Shown one piece after another: positions 8,346-16,602 of a DNA stretch of 44,821 bases; the first letter of the stretch is position 1, and each line of letters starts with the position of its first letter. The position numbers and the translations under genes were made by a program. This DNA is from a bacterium. GTDB taxonomy: Bacteria > JAMCPX01. The stretch lies in contig JAJYLN010000019.1 of assembly GCA_021787665.1 (NCBI GenBank), forward strand, positions 1 through 44,821. The letters run 5' to 3'. Under the pieces are notes generated by a model. The model searched no databases and was not told the DNA's origin. It saw only the letters and a program-made list of their open reading frames with translations.

Positions 8346-8849
8346 ATGAGAAAAATGACCGAACAAAACCTGCGAGCTGCATTTGCCGGCGAATCACAGG
8401 CCCACATGAGATATCTTATCTTCTCAGAGAGGGCAGAACGGGAAAAAAAGCCGAACCTCGCAAGACTGTTCCAGGCGATATCGTTTGCGGAGCAGGTGCA
8501 CGCCACCAATCATTACCGGGCACTCGGAGAGGTAAGGGATTCATCCAAGAACCTGCAGGTTGCGATAGACGGCGAGACGTACGAGGTAGAGGACATGTAC
8601 CCGGCCTACAAGGCAGTGGCTGAACTGCAAAACGAGCAGCCTGCTGTACGGTCAACAAACTTCGCCCTTGAGGCAGAAAAGGTACACGAAGAAATGTATA
8701 AAAATGCCAAACAGATCATAGACCAAAAAGAAGACGTACAACTCGGAGACCTCTATATCTGCGACGTCTGCGGCTACACCGTTGAGGGACAGGCGCCGTA
8801 CATCTGCCCGATCTGCGGAGCCAAGATAGACAGGTTCAGGAAGTTTTAG
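8346..8849 (+). CDS. rbr: Rubrerythrin
   Basis: Rubrerythrin is a non-haem diiron peroxidase of anaerobes that reduces hydrogen peroxide using electrons from rubredoxin. The N-terminal ferritin-like domain carries the ExxH diiron motifs (E49/H52, E111/H114) and E16. The C-terminal rubredoxin-like domain binds iron through C139/C142 and C154/C157. The length of 167 residues fits the short two-domain form. GGGGAG lies about 8 bases before the ATG. It follows dnaN by 26 bases and is probably cotranscribed. Its presence supports an anaerobic or microaerophilic host. Confidence 0.95.
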   Translation: MRKMTEQNLRAAFAGESQAHMRYLIFSERAEREKKPNLARLFQAISFAEQVHATNHYRALGEVRDSSKNLQVAIDGETYEVEDMYPAYKAVAELQNEQPAVRSTNFALEAEKVHEEMYKNAKQIIDQKEDVQLGDLYICDVCGYTVEGQAPYICPICGAKIDRFRKF

Positions 8850-8878
8850 ATCCCGTCTTTCCGATACAGCGAACAGAC

Positions 8879-9109
8879 CTATGCTGGCGTGTCCTTTTCC
8901 TCCTTTTTTTCGGCCTTTGCATCGGGCACAGTTGAAATGCCGAGAGCGCTGTAAAGCGGACACCAGTTTAGACTACCGGTAAGCAGGGGGACAAATCCGA
9001 TAAGGCCGATCCATCTCCACGATCCGTTGACCCAGAATATCATGGACAGGAGAAACAGCCCCACGATCCACCGTATAACCCTATCAAGAGAGCCAACATT
9101 TTTTTTCAT
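8879..9109 (-). CDS. DUF2892 (YgaP-type) small membrane protein
   Basis: A 76-residue protein with the DUF2892 pattern: an N-terminal MKKNVGSLDRVIRWIVG segment, two short hydrophobic helices (about residues 14-28 and 33-46), and the family ending NWCPLYSALGIST. The tail is charged and rich in Lys/Glu. Relatives form the membrane part of YgaP-like rhodanese proteins; free-standing versions have no defined function. The start is supported by AAAGGAGG just upstream. It is convergent with rbr (29 bases between stops) and divergent from mtnP. Confidence 0.88.
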   Translation of the reverse strand: MKKNVGSLDRVIRWIVGLFLLSMIFWVNGSWRWIGLIGFVPLLTGSLNWCPLYSALGISTVPDAKAEKKEEKDTPA

Positions 9110-9231
9110 AGCCGCCTCCTTTCCTTATAGTATATAGCATATATAAAAAAATACAAGAAATCGGGATGGTCTTTTTCCCGGAAACAAAGAGTTGCAACGA
9201 AAAGAGATTAGAGGTACATCTGATCAAATCG

Positions 9232-9257
9232 GAGGCTGCGCGTTTACGCGCAGCCTC
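9232..9257 (+). promoter_or_regulatory. 11-bp hairpin in the mtnP leader
   Basis: GAGGCTGCGCG and CGCGCAGCCTC form a perfect stem with loop TTTA. There is no U-run, so it is not a terminator. Its 3' arm (AGCCTC, 9252-9257) is also complementary to GAGGCT at 9305-9310, which covers the mtnP Shine-Dalgarno sequence. Alternative pairings are therefore possible. Confidence 0.6.
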
Positions 9258-9296
9258 GCTGATAACTCTGAGATTGAAGCACCATAACAAGGGCAC

Positions 9297-9312
9297 AGAG
9301 CCCGGAGGCTCT
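9297..9312 (+). promoter_or_regulatory. Hairpin sequestering the mtnP ribosome binding site
   Basis: AGAGCC (9297-9302), loop CGGA and GGCTCT (9307-9312) form a 6-bp stem ending right at the ATG (9313). The GGAGG Shine-Dalgarno sequence at 9304-9308 lies in its loop and 3' arm. Translation of mtnP may depend on opening this stem. Confidence 0.45.
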
Positions 9313-10188
9313 ATGAACAAAAGAAATAGCAAAAATACGATAGGCGTTATCGGGGGCAGTGGCCTGTACTCGATAGAGGGGCTGAAGAACATACGGGAGA
9401 AAAAAGTGCGGACGCCTTTCGGGGATCCTTCGAACACGTATGTGACAGGAGACCTTGGTGCGACGTCAGTGGTATTCCTGCCGCGGCACGGCAAGGGGCA
9501 CCGTATATCGCCTTCCGAGATAAACTTCCGCGCCAATATATATGGTATGAAGGTGCTCGGCGTCGAGAGGATCATTTCTGTCAGTGCTGTCGGGAGCATG
9601 AAGGAGCACATAAAACCGGGCGACATCGTCGTTCCGGACCAGTTCATAGACCTTACAAGACGCAGGGACCAGACCTTTTTCGAAGGAGGGATCGTTGCGC
9701 ATATATCCATGGCTGACCCGGTGTGCCCTGTCCTGTCGGAGAGCTTATACGAGGCCGGCAAGGAAAAGGGTATCACCATGCACAGGGGAGGCACCTACGT
9801 ATGCATAGAAGGACCGCAGTTTTCCTCGAGGGCCGAATCGCGGCTCTACAGGCAGTGGGGCGTAGACATCATAGGTATGACCAATATGCCCGAGGCAAAG
9901 CTCGCGCGGGAAGCGGAGCTATGCTACGCAACGCTGGCTCTGGCAACGGACTATGACTGCTGGTATGAAGGCATGAAGGACGTCGATGCCGGGGACGTGG
10001 TCACCATAATGGAGAGAAACGTGATGAACGCCAAGGCCATCATTGGCTCAGTCGTCCGCGGGATCGGGGAGCGGAGGGAGTGTGTCTGTGCACATGCCCT
10101 GCGTAACAGCATACTGACCACGCCGGCAACGATCACGAGGAGAACGAAAGACACCTTAAAACCTATACTGGGGAGGTATGTGCGATGA
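9313..10188 (+). CDS. mtnP: S-methyl-5'-thioadenosine phosphorylase (MTAP family)
   Basis: MtnP cleaves methylthioadenosine to adenine and 5-methylthioribose-1-phosphate in methionine salvage and polyamine metabolism. I chose the ATG at 9313, preceded by GGAGG, giving 291 residues and the family N-terminus NTIGVIGGSGLY. Further signatures are PRHGKGHRISPSEINFRANI, SAVGSMKEHIKPGDIVVPDQF, GGTYVCIEGPQFSSRAES and GMTNMPEAKLAREAELCY, which favour MTA phosphorylase over general purine nucleoside phosphorylase. Its stop overlaps the next gene by four bases (ATGA), starting an operon that runs into lipid A synthesis. Confidence 0.94.
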   Translation: MNKRNSKNTIGVIGGSGLYSIEGLKNIREKKVRTPFGDPSNTYVTGDLGATSVVFLPRHGKGHRISPSEINFRANIYGMKVLGVERIISVSAVGSMKEHIKPGDIVVPDQFIDLTRRRDQTFFEGGIVAHISMADPVCPVLSESLYEAGKEKGITMHRGGTYVCIEGPQFSSRAESRLYRQWGVDIIGMTNMPEAKLAREAELCYATLALATDYDCWYEGMKDVDAGDVVTIMERNVMNAKAIIGSVVRGIGERRECVCAHALRNSILTTPATITRRTKDTLKPILGRYVR

Positions 10189-10625
10189 AGAGGTTCATGT
10201 TATGGATAGGGATAGCACTGCTGGTCGTATCGTGTGCGGCAGGGAACAACACCATTGGAAACAGCGAAGCAATGAATGAGCGATACGCTTCGATCAAGAA
10301 ACTGCAAGAGACATTTACCATAAATCTGATCCCGCCGGAAGGGGGGAAGTCTCTCTGGGAAAGCAGGGAGCTGGAGCGTCCGTATAGCGTACAGGTCGTC
10401 CAGGGGAAGACCTATGACGTGGAGATTGACCTGCAGAACGGCACCGTCTATCGGGGGACTGTACAGGTCCTGAACAAGGGAGGGGCCGTCGGCAGGTATA
10501 CCGGCTACGACGTGAAACTATCGCACGATATATTGAACATACTGAAGTATAATAAACAGGTATCTTTTTATATCACTTCGACCCATGGGCGGCAGATCCT
10601 GCTTGTAACGTTCTATGCCCAGTAA
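10185..10625 (+). CDS. Predicted lipoprotein, unknown function
   Basis: A 146-residue protein with a clear lipoprotein signal: MKRFMLWIGIALLVVSC, with the lipidated cysteine at residue 17 and no Asp at +2. The mature part looks mostly beta-structured and has no motif I recognise. It overlaps mtnP by four bases and lpxK by one base (TAATG), so all three are coupled. The setting between methionine salvage and lipid A genes gives no clear function; an outer-membrane location is inferred. Confidence 0.85.
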   Translation: MKRFMLWIGIALLVVSCAAGNNTIGNSEAMNERYASIKKLQETFTINLIPPEGGKSLWESRELERPYSVQVVQGKTYDVEIDLQNGTVYRGTVQVLNKGGAVGRYTGYDVKLSHDILNILKYNKQVSFYITSTHGRQILLVTFYAQ

Positions 10626-11665
10626 TGCGGATCTTCTACAGGAAAAGCCTCTGGATCGACATGGTGCTGGCCCCGTTGGTTCTGGTGTCGCTCCTTGTCG
10701 CGATCGCGGTCACTCTCAGGAGGCTCCTCTATAGGAAGGGCGCTCTCCGGTCACAGAGAGCGGGCTGCCGGGTGCTGTCCGTGGGGAACCTTACCCTCGG
10801 AGGTACCGGGAAGACCCCCTTGGTCATATACCTGTGCGGTGTTCTTGGCACCCGGAGGCTTGCGGTGGTCTCGCGGGGCTATGCCTCACGGGGCAGAGGG
10901 ATACGGTTGGTATCGGATGGAAAAAACATACTGTCAGGGCCGGAGCTATGCGGGGACGAGCCGTACCTGATAGCGAAGGCAACGAAGGGAGTAATTGTCG
11001 CCGTAGGTAAGGACAGGGAAGAGGTGATGGAATTTGTTGAAAGGCGGTACGCCCCTGAGATCATAGTGATCGACGACGGCTTTTCTCGCCTCGGGGTTGA
11101 GAGGGACATGGACATCGTGCTGATCGACGGGGAAAACGGGTTCGGGAACGGACATCTGCTGCCGGCAGGGCCCCTCAGAGAGCCTGTCCGGGCGATACGG
11201 TACGCGGACGCCATAGGGATAAAGGGGGATGGTTCAGCGGTAGACGAGCAGATGGAGCGGCTCGGCCTGCTGGACAGGGTCTTTCATTTCCGCTACGGCC
11301 TCGACGGCATCAAGACGATAGACGGAGACGAAGCGGCCGATACGGCGGATATCAGGAACAGCAGGGTCGTCTGTATTGCCGGCATCGCATTCCCGGACAG
11401 CTTCTTCGGGCTGATACGTTCCCTCGGCGCACGGCCTGTCGCGTGTCTTGCACGGCCGGACCACCAGAACTATAGCAGGGAAGAGATTGAAAGGATCATC
11501 TCGGCGTATAAGCCGGACGCCGTGATAGTGACCGCAAAGGATGCCGTGAAAATAGCGCGGATCGAGCGGGAGCCCGGGGTGCTGTGGCTATACGCATCCG
11601 TGTCCGTCCAGGAGCAGGGGGACGTCTTGCGGCAGGTGCTCCGGGAAAGGGGCTTCCTGCAATGA
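10625..11665 (+). CDS. lpxK: Tetraacyldisaccharide 4'-kinase
   Basis: LpxK phosphorylates the 4' position of the lipid A disaccharide at the inner-membrane surface. The 346-residue protein has an N-terminal membrane segment (about residues 12-30), the P-loop SVGNLTLGGTGKTPLV at 52-67, and the family motif VIDDGFSRLGVERD followed by LLPAGPLREP. Most homologues have DDGFQHRRL, so the residues after DDGF differ somewhat. The start overlaps the preceding stop by one base and the stop overlaps the acyltransferase start by four bases. The gene shows that the host makes lipid A. Confidence 0.94.
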   Translation: MRIFYRKSLWIDMVLAPLVLVSLLVAIAVTLRRLLYRKGALRSQRAGCRVLSVGNLTLGGTGKTPLVIYLCGVLGTRRLAVVSRGYASRGRGIRLVSDGKNILSGPELCGDEPYLIAKATKGVIVAVGKDREEVMEFVERRYAPEIIVIDDGFSRLGVERDMDIVLIDGENGFGNGHLLPAGPLREPVRAIRYADAIGIKGDGSAVDEQMERLGLLDRVFHFRYGLDGIKTIDGDEAADTADIRNSRVVCIAGIAFPDSFFGLIRSLGARPVACLARPDHQNYSREEIERIISAYKPDAVIVTAKDAVKIARIEREPGVLWLYASVSVQEQGDVLRQVLRERGFLQ

Positions 11666-12600
11666 CAAAGCGAGCGAGGTACTTTCTCGAATATCTTTTC
11701 CTGCGTGCCTTCATCTTCTGCCTGAATATGCTCTCCGAAGCTTCCATAAAGCACATCGCATCATTTGCAGGGTTCTTGTGGTACTGGTTGGATGCGAAGC
11801 GCAGGCGAATTGCGCGGAGGAACATCGACTATGCGTTCCCGGAAATGGGCGACGATGACAAGACGGACATACTGAAGGATAGCTACAAGAACATCATAGA
11901 AACTTTCATAGTTTTTCCGAGGATATCCAGATTCGATATGGAAAACATAAAAGACCTGTTCGAGTTCCAGTGCGAGGAGTATTACGAGGAGGCTCACAGG
12001 CGAGGGAAGGGCGTGTTTCTGCTGACCGGTCACCATGGTAATTGGGAATTTGCTGCCGCGGCCCACAGCATAAAGCACGGCGGCATGGTGGCCGTGGCAA
12101 AGGACATTCACAACCCTTACATAAACGCCTACATTCAGGCGTTGCGCAGGGGCGCGGGCATGGAAGTCGTGAGGCCGAGGAACGCCGTGTTCAGACTGAT
12201 GCGCTCTCTGAAACAGGGCAGAACGGTGGCGATGCTGCTGGACCAGAATACGCTCAGGCACGAGGCGGTATTCGTGAAATTTTTCGGGAGGCTGGCGGCT
12301 ACACAGTACGCAATGGCGTTGATGGCTTTGAAAACGGGCGCAGCCGTGGTGCCCGGGTATATACTGAGGAAGCAGGGTGGGAAGGGCTATATCATCCGGT
12401 ACGAGAAGCCCATCCTTGTGAAGGACGAGGGCGATAAAGAGAAGGCGGTCGTGGCATGGACACAGCAATTTACTGCGGTTCTCGAAGCCCATATACGGAT
12501 GGCGCCTGCACAATGGTTCTGGGTGCATGATAGGTTCAAGACAAGGCCGGGGCCGGACGAGGGGGCCTGGCGTTTCCCACGGCAGGAAAGCAGCGTATAG
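11662..12600 (+). CDS. Lipid A biosynthesis (Kdo2-lipid IVA) acyltransferase, LpxL/HtrB-like
   Basis: This lysophospholipid-acyltransferase-fold protein transfers a secondary acyl chain to lipid A at the inner membrane. I chose the ATG at 11662, which overlaps the lpxK stop (ATGA) and gives 312 residues, the family norm. The HX4(D/E) motif is visible as HHGNWE at residues 124-129. An N-terminal hydrophobic segment (about 8-25) and basic AKRRRIARRNIDYAFPE precede it. The late-acyltransferase region contains LDQNTLRHEAVFVKFFGR. Which acyl position it modifies cannot be decided from sequence. Confidence 0.92.
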   Translation: MTKRARYFLEYLFLRAFIFCLNMLSEASIKHIASFAGFLWYWLDAKRRRIARRNIDYAFPEMGDDDKTDILKDSYKNIIETFIVFPRISRFDMENIKDLFEFQCEEYYEEAHRRGKGVFLLTGHHGNWEFAAAAHSIKHGGMVAVAKDIHNPYINAYIQALRRGAGMEVVRPRNAVFRLMRSLKQGRTVAMLLDQNTLRHEAVFVKFFGRLAATQYAMALMALKTGAAVVPGYILRKQGGKGYIIRYEKPILVKDEGDKEKAVVAWTQQFTAVLEAHIRMAPAQWFWVHDRFKTRPGPDEGAWRFPRQESSV

Positions 12601-12647
12601 ACTGAGGACCACGTGGTAACGGTAGCTCAGGTGTCCACCCAATACAG

Positions 12648-14894
12648 ATGAGAAAGAAAGCCAGGAAACGACTCTACCTTTTCCTTTCTATCGCAGCCGG
12701 CATGCTTACTCTTGCCGCTTCGGTATATCTCTATTCCCTGTATATAAGGATAACGGATGTGTTTGTCTCGCGCGGCCTTCCATCCCCTTCCATCGTGTAC
12801 GCTGCGCCCTCCTCTATCAGAGAGGGCATGGGCATCTCCATGCCGGCACTCATCGATAAGCTCAAGGCGCTCGATTACCACGAGACGGAAGGCTTCCCGG
12901 TAAAGCAGGGATACTTTTCCCGGGGCACAGCGGACATTGCCCTTTACACAAAGAAGTTCGAGATGCCGTCGTACACGATACGACCGGTACAGGCGGACGT
13001 ACGTTTCAGCGGCGACAAGGTGTCCGGGATCTCCACCCCCGGCGGACAGGACCTGGGCAGTGTGGAGCTCGGTCCGGAGCAGCTTGCGGTATTTTTCGGC
13101 GACGACTTCAAGCTGAGGACACCGGTAGATCTCACGTCCATGCCGGACGCACTGATCGATGCGGTCCTGGTCACCGAGGATGTACGGTTCTTTGAGCATG
13201 GAGCGATAGATATCAACGGTGTCGGAAGGGCGTTGGTAGCCGATGTCGCCTCTCTGAGTATCCGGCAGGGAGGCAGCACGATTACGCAGCAGCTTGTGAA
13301 GATACTCTTCCTGAGCAACGAGCGTTCATTCAGGAGGAAGATCATAGAGGCGATCATGGCCATTATGATATTCCACAAGTTTTCCAGGGCACAGATACTC
13401 AATGCATACCTCAACGATGTGTACCTGGGCCAGGATGGTCATGTCAGCGTCATCGGCATGGGGGCCGCTGCGTCGTACTATTTTTCGAAGCCGCTTGAAC
13501 GGCTTTCGCTTGCACAGTGTGCGATGCTGGCCGGCATGATCGCTTCCCCGAACAGATACTCTCCGATCTATCATCATACCGATGCGCTGGAAAGAAGGAA
13601 CTATGTGCTTTCGCGGCTGTTACAGTACAAGGTGATATCGGACGACGAGTATCGCGCCGCGATCACGGAGCCGCTATCCGTACAGGTGTCGCGGGTGCAT
13701 GTAAAGGTCGCACCCTATTTTGTGGATTATATAGCGGACCAGCTCACGTCGAGCTTTTCGAAACAGGCACTGACTGCAAACGGGCTGAGGATCTTTACGA
13801 CCCTCGATACGGACGTCCAGCATATGGCTGAGGTCGCGATGGCCAATGCCGATGCAGCGCCGGAAGGCGCCATGGTCGTTATGCAGCCGCAGACCGGGTA
13901 TGTGCTTGCGCTGGTCGGAGGAAGGGACTACGACAAAAGCCAGTTTGACAGGGCCGTCATGTCGAAGAGGCAGATCGGTTCGTGCGTAAAGCCGTTCGTC
14001 TATATGGCTGCGTTCGAGGACCTTGCGCATAAGGGCTTTTCCCAGATCACCATGATAGACGATGCGAAGCTCAACGTGAGCACGGGTGCCAGCGTTTGGC
14101 AGCCCCAGAACTACGACAAACGGTTTCGGGGGCGAATCACGGTCCGTTATGCACTCCAGCACTCGATCAATATACCCGCCGTAAAAGTCGCGATGGACGT
14201 GGGGTTGAAGGGCCTTTCTGTGCTGCTCGAGCAGCTTGGGCTCGATAGCGATGTACCTGCATTCCCCTCCATTGCCCTTGGAAGCGTGTCCACGTCCCCG
14301 ATCGATCTGTGCAGGGCTTATACGATATTCTCCAACAACGGTTACGAGCCCGTAGTGCCGGTAAGCATAACGGCCATCACGGACTTGCACAGCAACACGA
14401 TCTACAGTGCCCCGCTTGGGTTCAAGCCCATGGCCAGTGAACAGGCCTGCTACGTCGTGAGCAATGTGCTCTCCGGCCCGGAAACAGAGGGTACCGGGAG
14501 GGGGCTACGGGTGTTCAGGATACAGGGTGAGTACGCCGGCAAGACCGGGACGACGAACGATTTCAGGGATGCATGGTTCGCTGGATACACGCCTGATGTT
14601 ACCGCGGTCGACTGGTTCGGATATGACAACGAGGCGAGGATAGGTCTCCCGGCCGCGCAGATAGCGCTACCCGTTATCGGGCGGTTCCTCGAGATGTACA
14701 CGGGCATGTACGGAGGGAGCAGATTTGCTGTGCCGCCTGGCATACAGTTCGCCTGTGTCAACCGGTACACGGGTGTTGCCGGAAAGGGGGTTACGGACTG
14801 CGTACAGGGCGCCTTTATAGCAGGGACCCAGCCGAGGACCGGCGCAGTAAACAGCATTATAGACTGGTTCAGACACCTGTTCTCCGGACACTGA
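12648..14894 (+). CDS. Class A penicillin-binding protein, PBP1b-like
   Basis: A bifunctional peptidoglycan glycosyltransferase and transpeptidase of 748 residues. It has an N-terminal anchor (about 10-30), a UB2H-like segment (about 50-150), and a GT51 domain with VTEDVRFFEHGAIDINGVGR (catalytic E177) and QGGSTITQQLVK. In the transpeptidase domain the nucleophile motif is S445-C-V-K448, the second is S506-I-N508, and KTG lies at 632-634. GSCVK replaces the common GSSFK, but SxxK is kept, so the enzyme should be active. No good Shine-Dalgarno sequence is visible. A 10-bp palindrome, ACCACGTGGT, lies at 12608-12617. Confidence 0.94.
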   Translation: MRKKARKRLYLFLSIAAGMLTLAASVYLYSLYIRITDVFVSRGLPSPSIVYAAPSSIREGMGISMPALIDKLKALDYHETEGFPVKQGYFSRGTADIALYTKKFEMPSYTIRPVQADVRFSGDKVSGISTPGGQDLGSVELGPEQLAVFFGDDFKLRTPVDLTSMPDALIDAVLVTEDVRFFEHGAIDINGVGRALVADVASLSIRQGGSTITQQLVKILFLSNERSFRRKIIEAIMAIMIFHKFSRAQILNAYLNDVYLGQDGHVSVIGMGAAASYYFSKPLERLSLAQCAMLAGMIASPNRYSPIYHHTDALERRNYVLSRLLQYKVISDDEYRAAITEPLSVQVSRVHVKVAPYFVDYIADQLTSSFSKQALTANGLRIFTTLDTDVQHMAEVAMANADAAPEGAMVVMQPQTGYVLALVGGRDYDKSQFDRAVMSKRQIGSCVKPFVYMAAFEDLAHKGFSQITMIDDAKLNVSTGASVWQPQNYDKRFRGRITVRYALQHSINIPAVKVAMDVGLKGLSVLLEQLGLDSDVPAFPSIALGSVSTSPIDLCRAYTIFSNNGYEPVVPVSITAITDLHSNTIYSAPLGFKPMASEQACYVVSNVLSGPETEGTGRGLRVFRIQGEYAGKTGTTNDFRDAWFAGYTPDVTAVDWFGYDNEARIGLPAAQIALPVIGRFLEMYTGMYGGSRFAVPPGIQFACVNRYTGVAGKGVTDCVQGAFIAGTQPRTGAVNSIIDWFRHLFSGH

Positions 14895-14973
14895 CCTATT
14901 CCCTCCGCGGTTTTACCATGCCTGCCATAAGGCAATAGTTACGGATGTATTGTTCACGCAAGCCGAAATTTAC

Positions 14974-15663
14974 ATGGTTGGAAATGCATGTAAATATGTG
15001 ATGGTTTTTTTATTCGTCATGACCTTTACATCATGTCCCGGCCCCCAATATTCCTGTAATCCCTCTTTTCAGTGGAAAGTAGCTAGTAACCATCTAAGTT
15101 ATAGCTTCCCTCCCTGGTGGACGGACAAGACGGGCGTGTATCTTATAGATTACCATAGACTATACCATACTACCGACGGTGCCACATGGACCTATTCTGT
15201 GCTTCCAGTAAAAAATACCTGTACGAGTATCGGGAGTTTCCCATGGAATGTTTTTGGATGGGGGGAAAGCCCGGATGATAATTATATCGGTTATAAGAAC
15301 TCGATCATGCACTTCGACGGGATAACATGGACAACTTCACTCACCTTACCATCGGATGAGGTAATCTACGCAGGTATAGCAGGTAACAATTCATTGGATA
15401 TATATGCAATGGCAGCAACGATTAGTAGTGCTACCTCCACCTTCACACCTTCTATGACTTCAGGTGCAACATTTCTGACGGGATTGGTATTATACCATGT
15501 TACTGGTTCTTCGTGGACACCTGTTACGACGCTTAACGTAGGACACGTGTCACTCATAAACGTATTTGGCCCAAATGTTTATATCGCTGTAAATTCAGGG
15601 GCGGGGGCATTATTATATCGCTATGATGGGGTCAGGTGGAGCAGTGAATCCGAAAACAAATGA
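14974..15663 (+). CDS. Predicted lipoprotein with beta-propeller-like repeats
   Basis: A predicted lipoprotein with signal MVGNACKYVMVFLFVMTFTSC and mature sequence beginning CPGPQYSC. The rest is rich in aromatic and Thr residues with recurring 'DGxTWT' motifs (DGATWTYS, DGITWTTS, GSSWTPV, DGVRWSS), as in sialidase or Kelch-type propeller proteins. At about 230 residues it is short for a full propeller. Start choice is uncertain: ATG at 14974 keeps a basic residue before the hydrophobic core, while 14950 (TTG) and 15001 (ATG) are alternatives and none has a good ribosome binding site. GC content is lower than that of the flanking PBP gene. Function unknown. Confidence 0.7.
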   Translation: MVGNACKYVMVFLFVMTFTSCPGPQYSCNPSFQWKVASNHLSYSFPPWWTDKTGVYLIDYHRLYHTTDGATWTYSVLPVKNTCTSIGSFPWNVFGWGESPDDNYIGYKNSIMHFDGITWTTSLTLPSDEVIYAGIAGNNSLDIYAMAATISSATSTFTPSMTSGATFLTGLVLYHVTGSSWTPVTTLNVGHVSLINVFGPNVYIAVNSGAGALLYRYDGVRWSSESENK

Positions 15664-15713
15664 GTCGGAGCGCAGGTTCACTATAGATGTAGTTATACTG
15701 TGGAGAAAGGTGA

Positions 15714-16109
15714 ATGAACAGTCCTAAAATAGAGTTAGTATTCCTATTGTTTAGCTTACTCTTATTTGAAGGCTGTCCACCTCCCAAAGAGGTATCCCTG
15801 TCACCTCTCCTCTGGAGTATCTGGCTCGACTCGGCGTCGAACCAGCTTTACGTGGGGAATGGTGGTAGTATATATGTATTTAATGACGCAAGCACGGCAA
15901 ACGGGAATGTATCACCCGCCCGTGTTATTTCCTCCCCTCTCATTGCAGCGGGAGCTCCTCCTCTTAGCTTATGGCTCGATTCTGTATCAGATCAACTCTC
16001 TATAGCTTGTAACTCAGTTGCCTATAAAGGGAAGCCCTCCATTCTCGTATTTGACCATGCAAGCACAATCGAGGGCGATGTTCCACCGTCGAGAATAATA
16101 TATCCATGA
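15714..16109 (+). CDS. Short lipoprotein with two propeller repeats, probably truncated
   Basis: A 131-residue lipoprotein (signal ending LLLFEGC) with two repeats of an NHL/lactonase-like propeller unit: LWLDSASNQLYVGN..IYVFNDASTANGNVSPARVIS and a second copy containing ILVFDHASTIEGDVPPSRII. Complete proteins with this unit normally carry more blades, so this one looks C-terminally truncated. GGAGAAAGG precedes the ATG, so it may still be expressed. Its stop overlaps the next lipoprotein start by four bases (ATGA), perhaps the result of a deletion joining two genes. Confidence 0.65.
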   Translation: MNSPKIELVFLLFSLLLFEGCPPPKEVSLSPLLWSIWLDSASNQLYVGNGGSIYVFNDASTANGNVSPARVISSPLIAAGAPPLSLWLDSVSDQLSIACNSVAYKGKPSILVFDHASTIEGDVPPSRIIYP

Positions 16110-16389
16110 GGCTGTATTGCAAAACATATAAGCATAGCAACGGTATGATTCTGTTATTGAGCTTGTTAGGAGTAACCGGCTGTTCATCCAATCACTCGAC
16201 CAACAGTTCACAAGTCATAAGGACCTTCGGTGTTGGCAGCATGCCCCTGAATATTGTCGCTGATTCTTCCGGCAATGTCTGGGTAATCAATATCGTCGAT
16301 AACACGGTCACGGAGTTCGTCGGATTGGCCAGGGGCCCCAATATTTCCCCTATCGAGGACCGCAATGGCGAGGGTGCGGAAACTGGTGA
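16106..16389 (+). pseudogene. Frameshifted small NHL-type lipoprotein
   Basis: The frame starts MRLYCKTYKHSNGMILLLSLLGVTGCSSN, a lipoprotein signal, and continues with one NHL-like unit (IVADSSGNVWVINIVDNTVTEF). After LARGP at 16339 the frame leaves the family sequence. Shifting the frame there by -1 restores GPQYFPYRGPQW and GNW followed by TGA at 16387-16389. The same C-terminal motif, GPQYFPYTGPQ, occurs intact at 40.86 kb. One C missing from the run at 16336-16339 explains the shift. As read, the frame instead continues to 16468 with unrelated residues. It is either a true pseudogene or a consensus error. Confidence 0.7.
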
Positions 16390-16523
16390 GCGTCGCCGTA
16401 TCTTGATAAGTATGAGTGCAAGAATGATGATCTACAAGGTAAAATCCAAACGATTAAACAAGGCATGAAATAGCATAGCCAAAATATTTTTTATACGATA
16501 CGTTATTTCTCAAGGAAAAAGCT

Positions 16524-16598
16524 ATGAGACAGGATCTTTTACACCGATGTCATCCGTGGGGCGTAGTATACGTGGTAAAGATAAATCTGAGGAGGTAG
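16524..16598 (+). CDS. Possible 24-codon leader peptide upstream of a lipoprotein gene
   Basis: A short frame (MRQDLLHRCHPWGVVYVVKI plus NLRR) with AAGGA about 7 bases upstream. Its last codons AGG AGG TAG contain the Shine-Dalgarno sequence of the next gene, whose ATG is at 16603. Such an arrangement would couple translation of the two, but the peptide matches nothing I know and could be chance. Confidence 0.25.
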   Translation: MRQDLLHRCHPWGVVYVVKINLRR

Positions 16599-16602
16599 TG
16601 CT

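Noticed and set aside
9232-9257. Intrinsic terminator of an upstream transcript
   Set aside because: No U-run follows, and the nearest upstream genes are transcribed in other directions or far away.
13977-13992. Inactive transpeptidase site in the PBP because GSSFK is GSCVK
   Set aside because: The SxxK, SxN and KTG motifs are all present; only the intervening residues differ.
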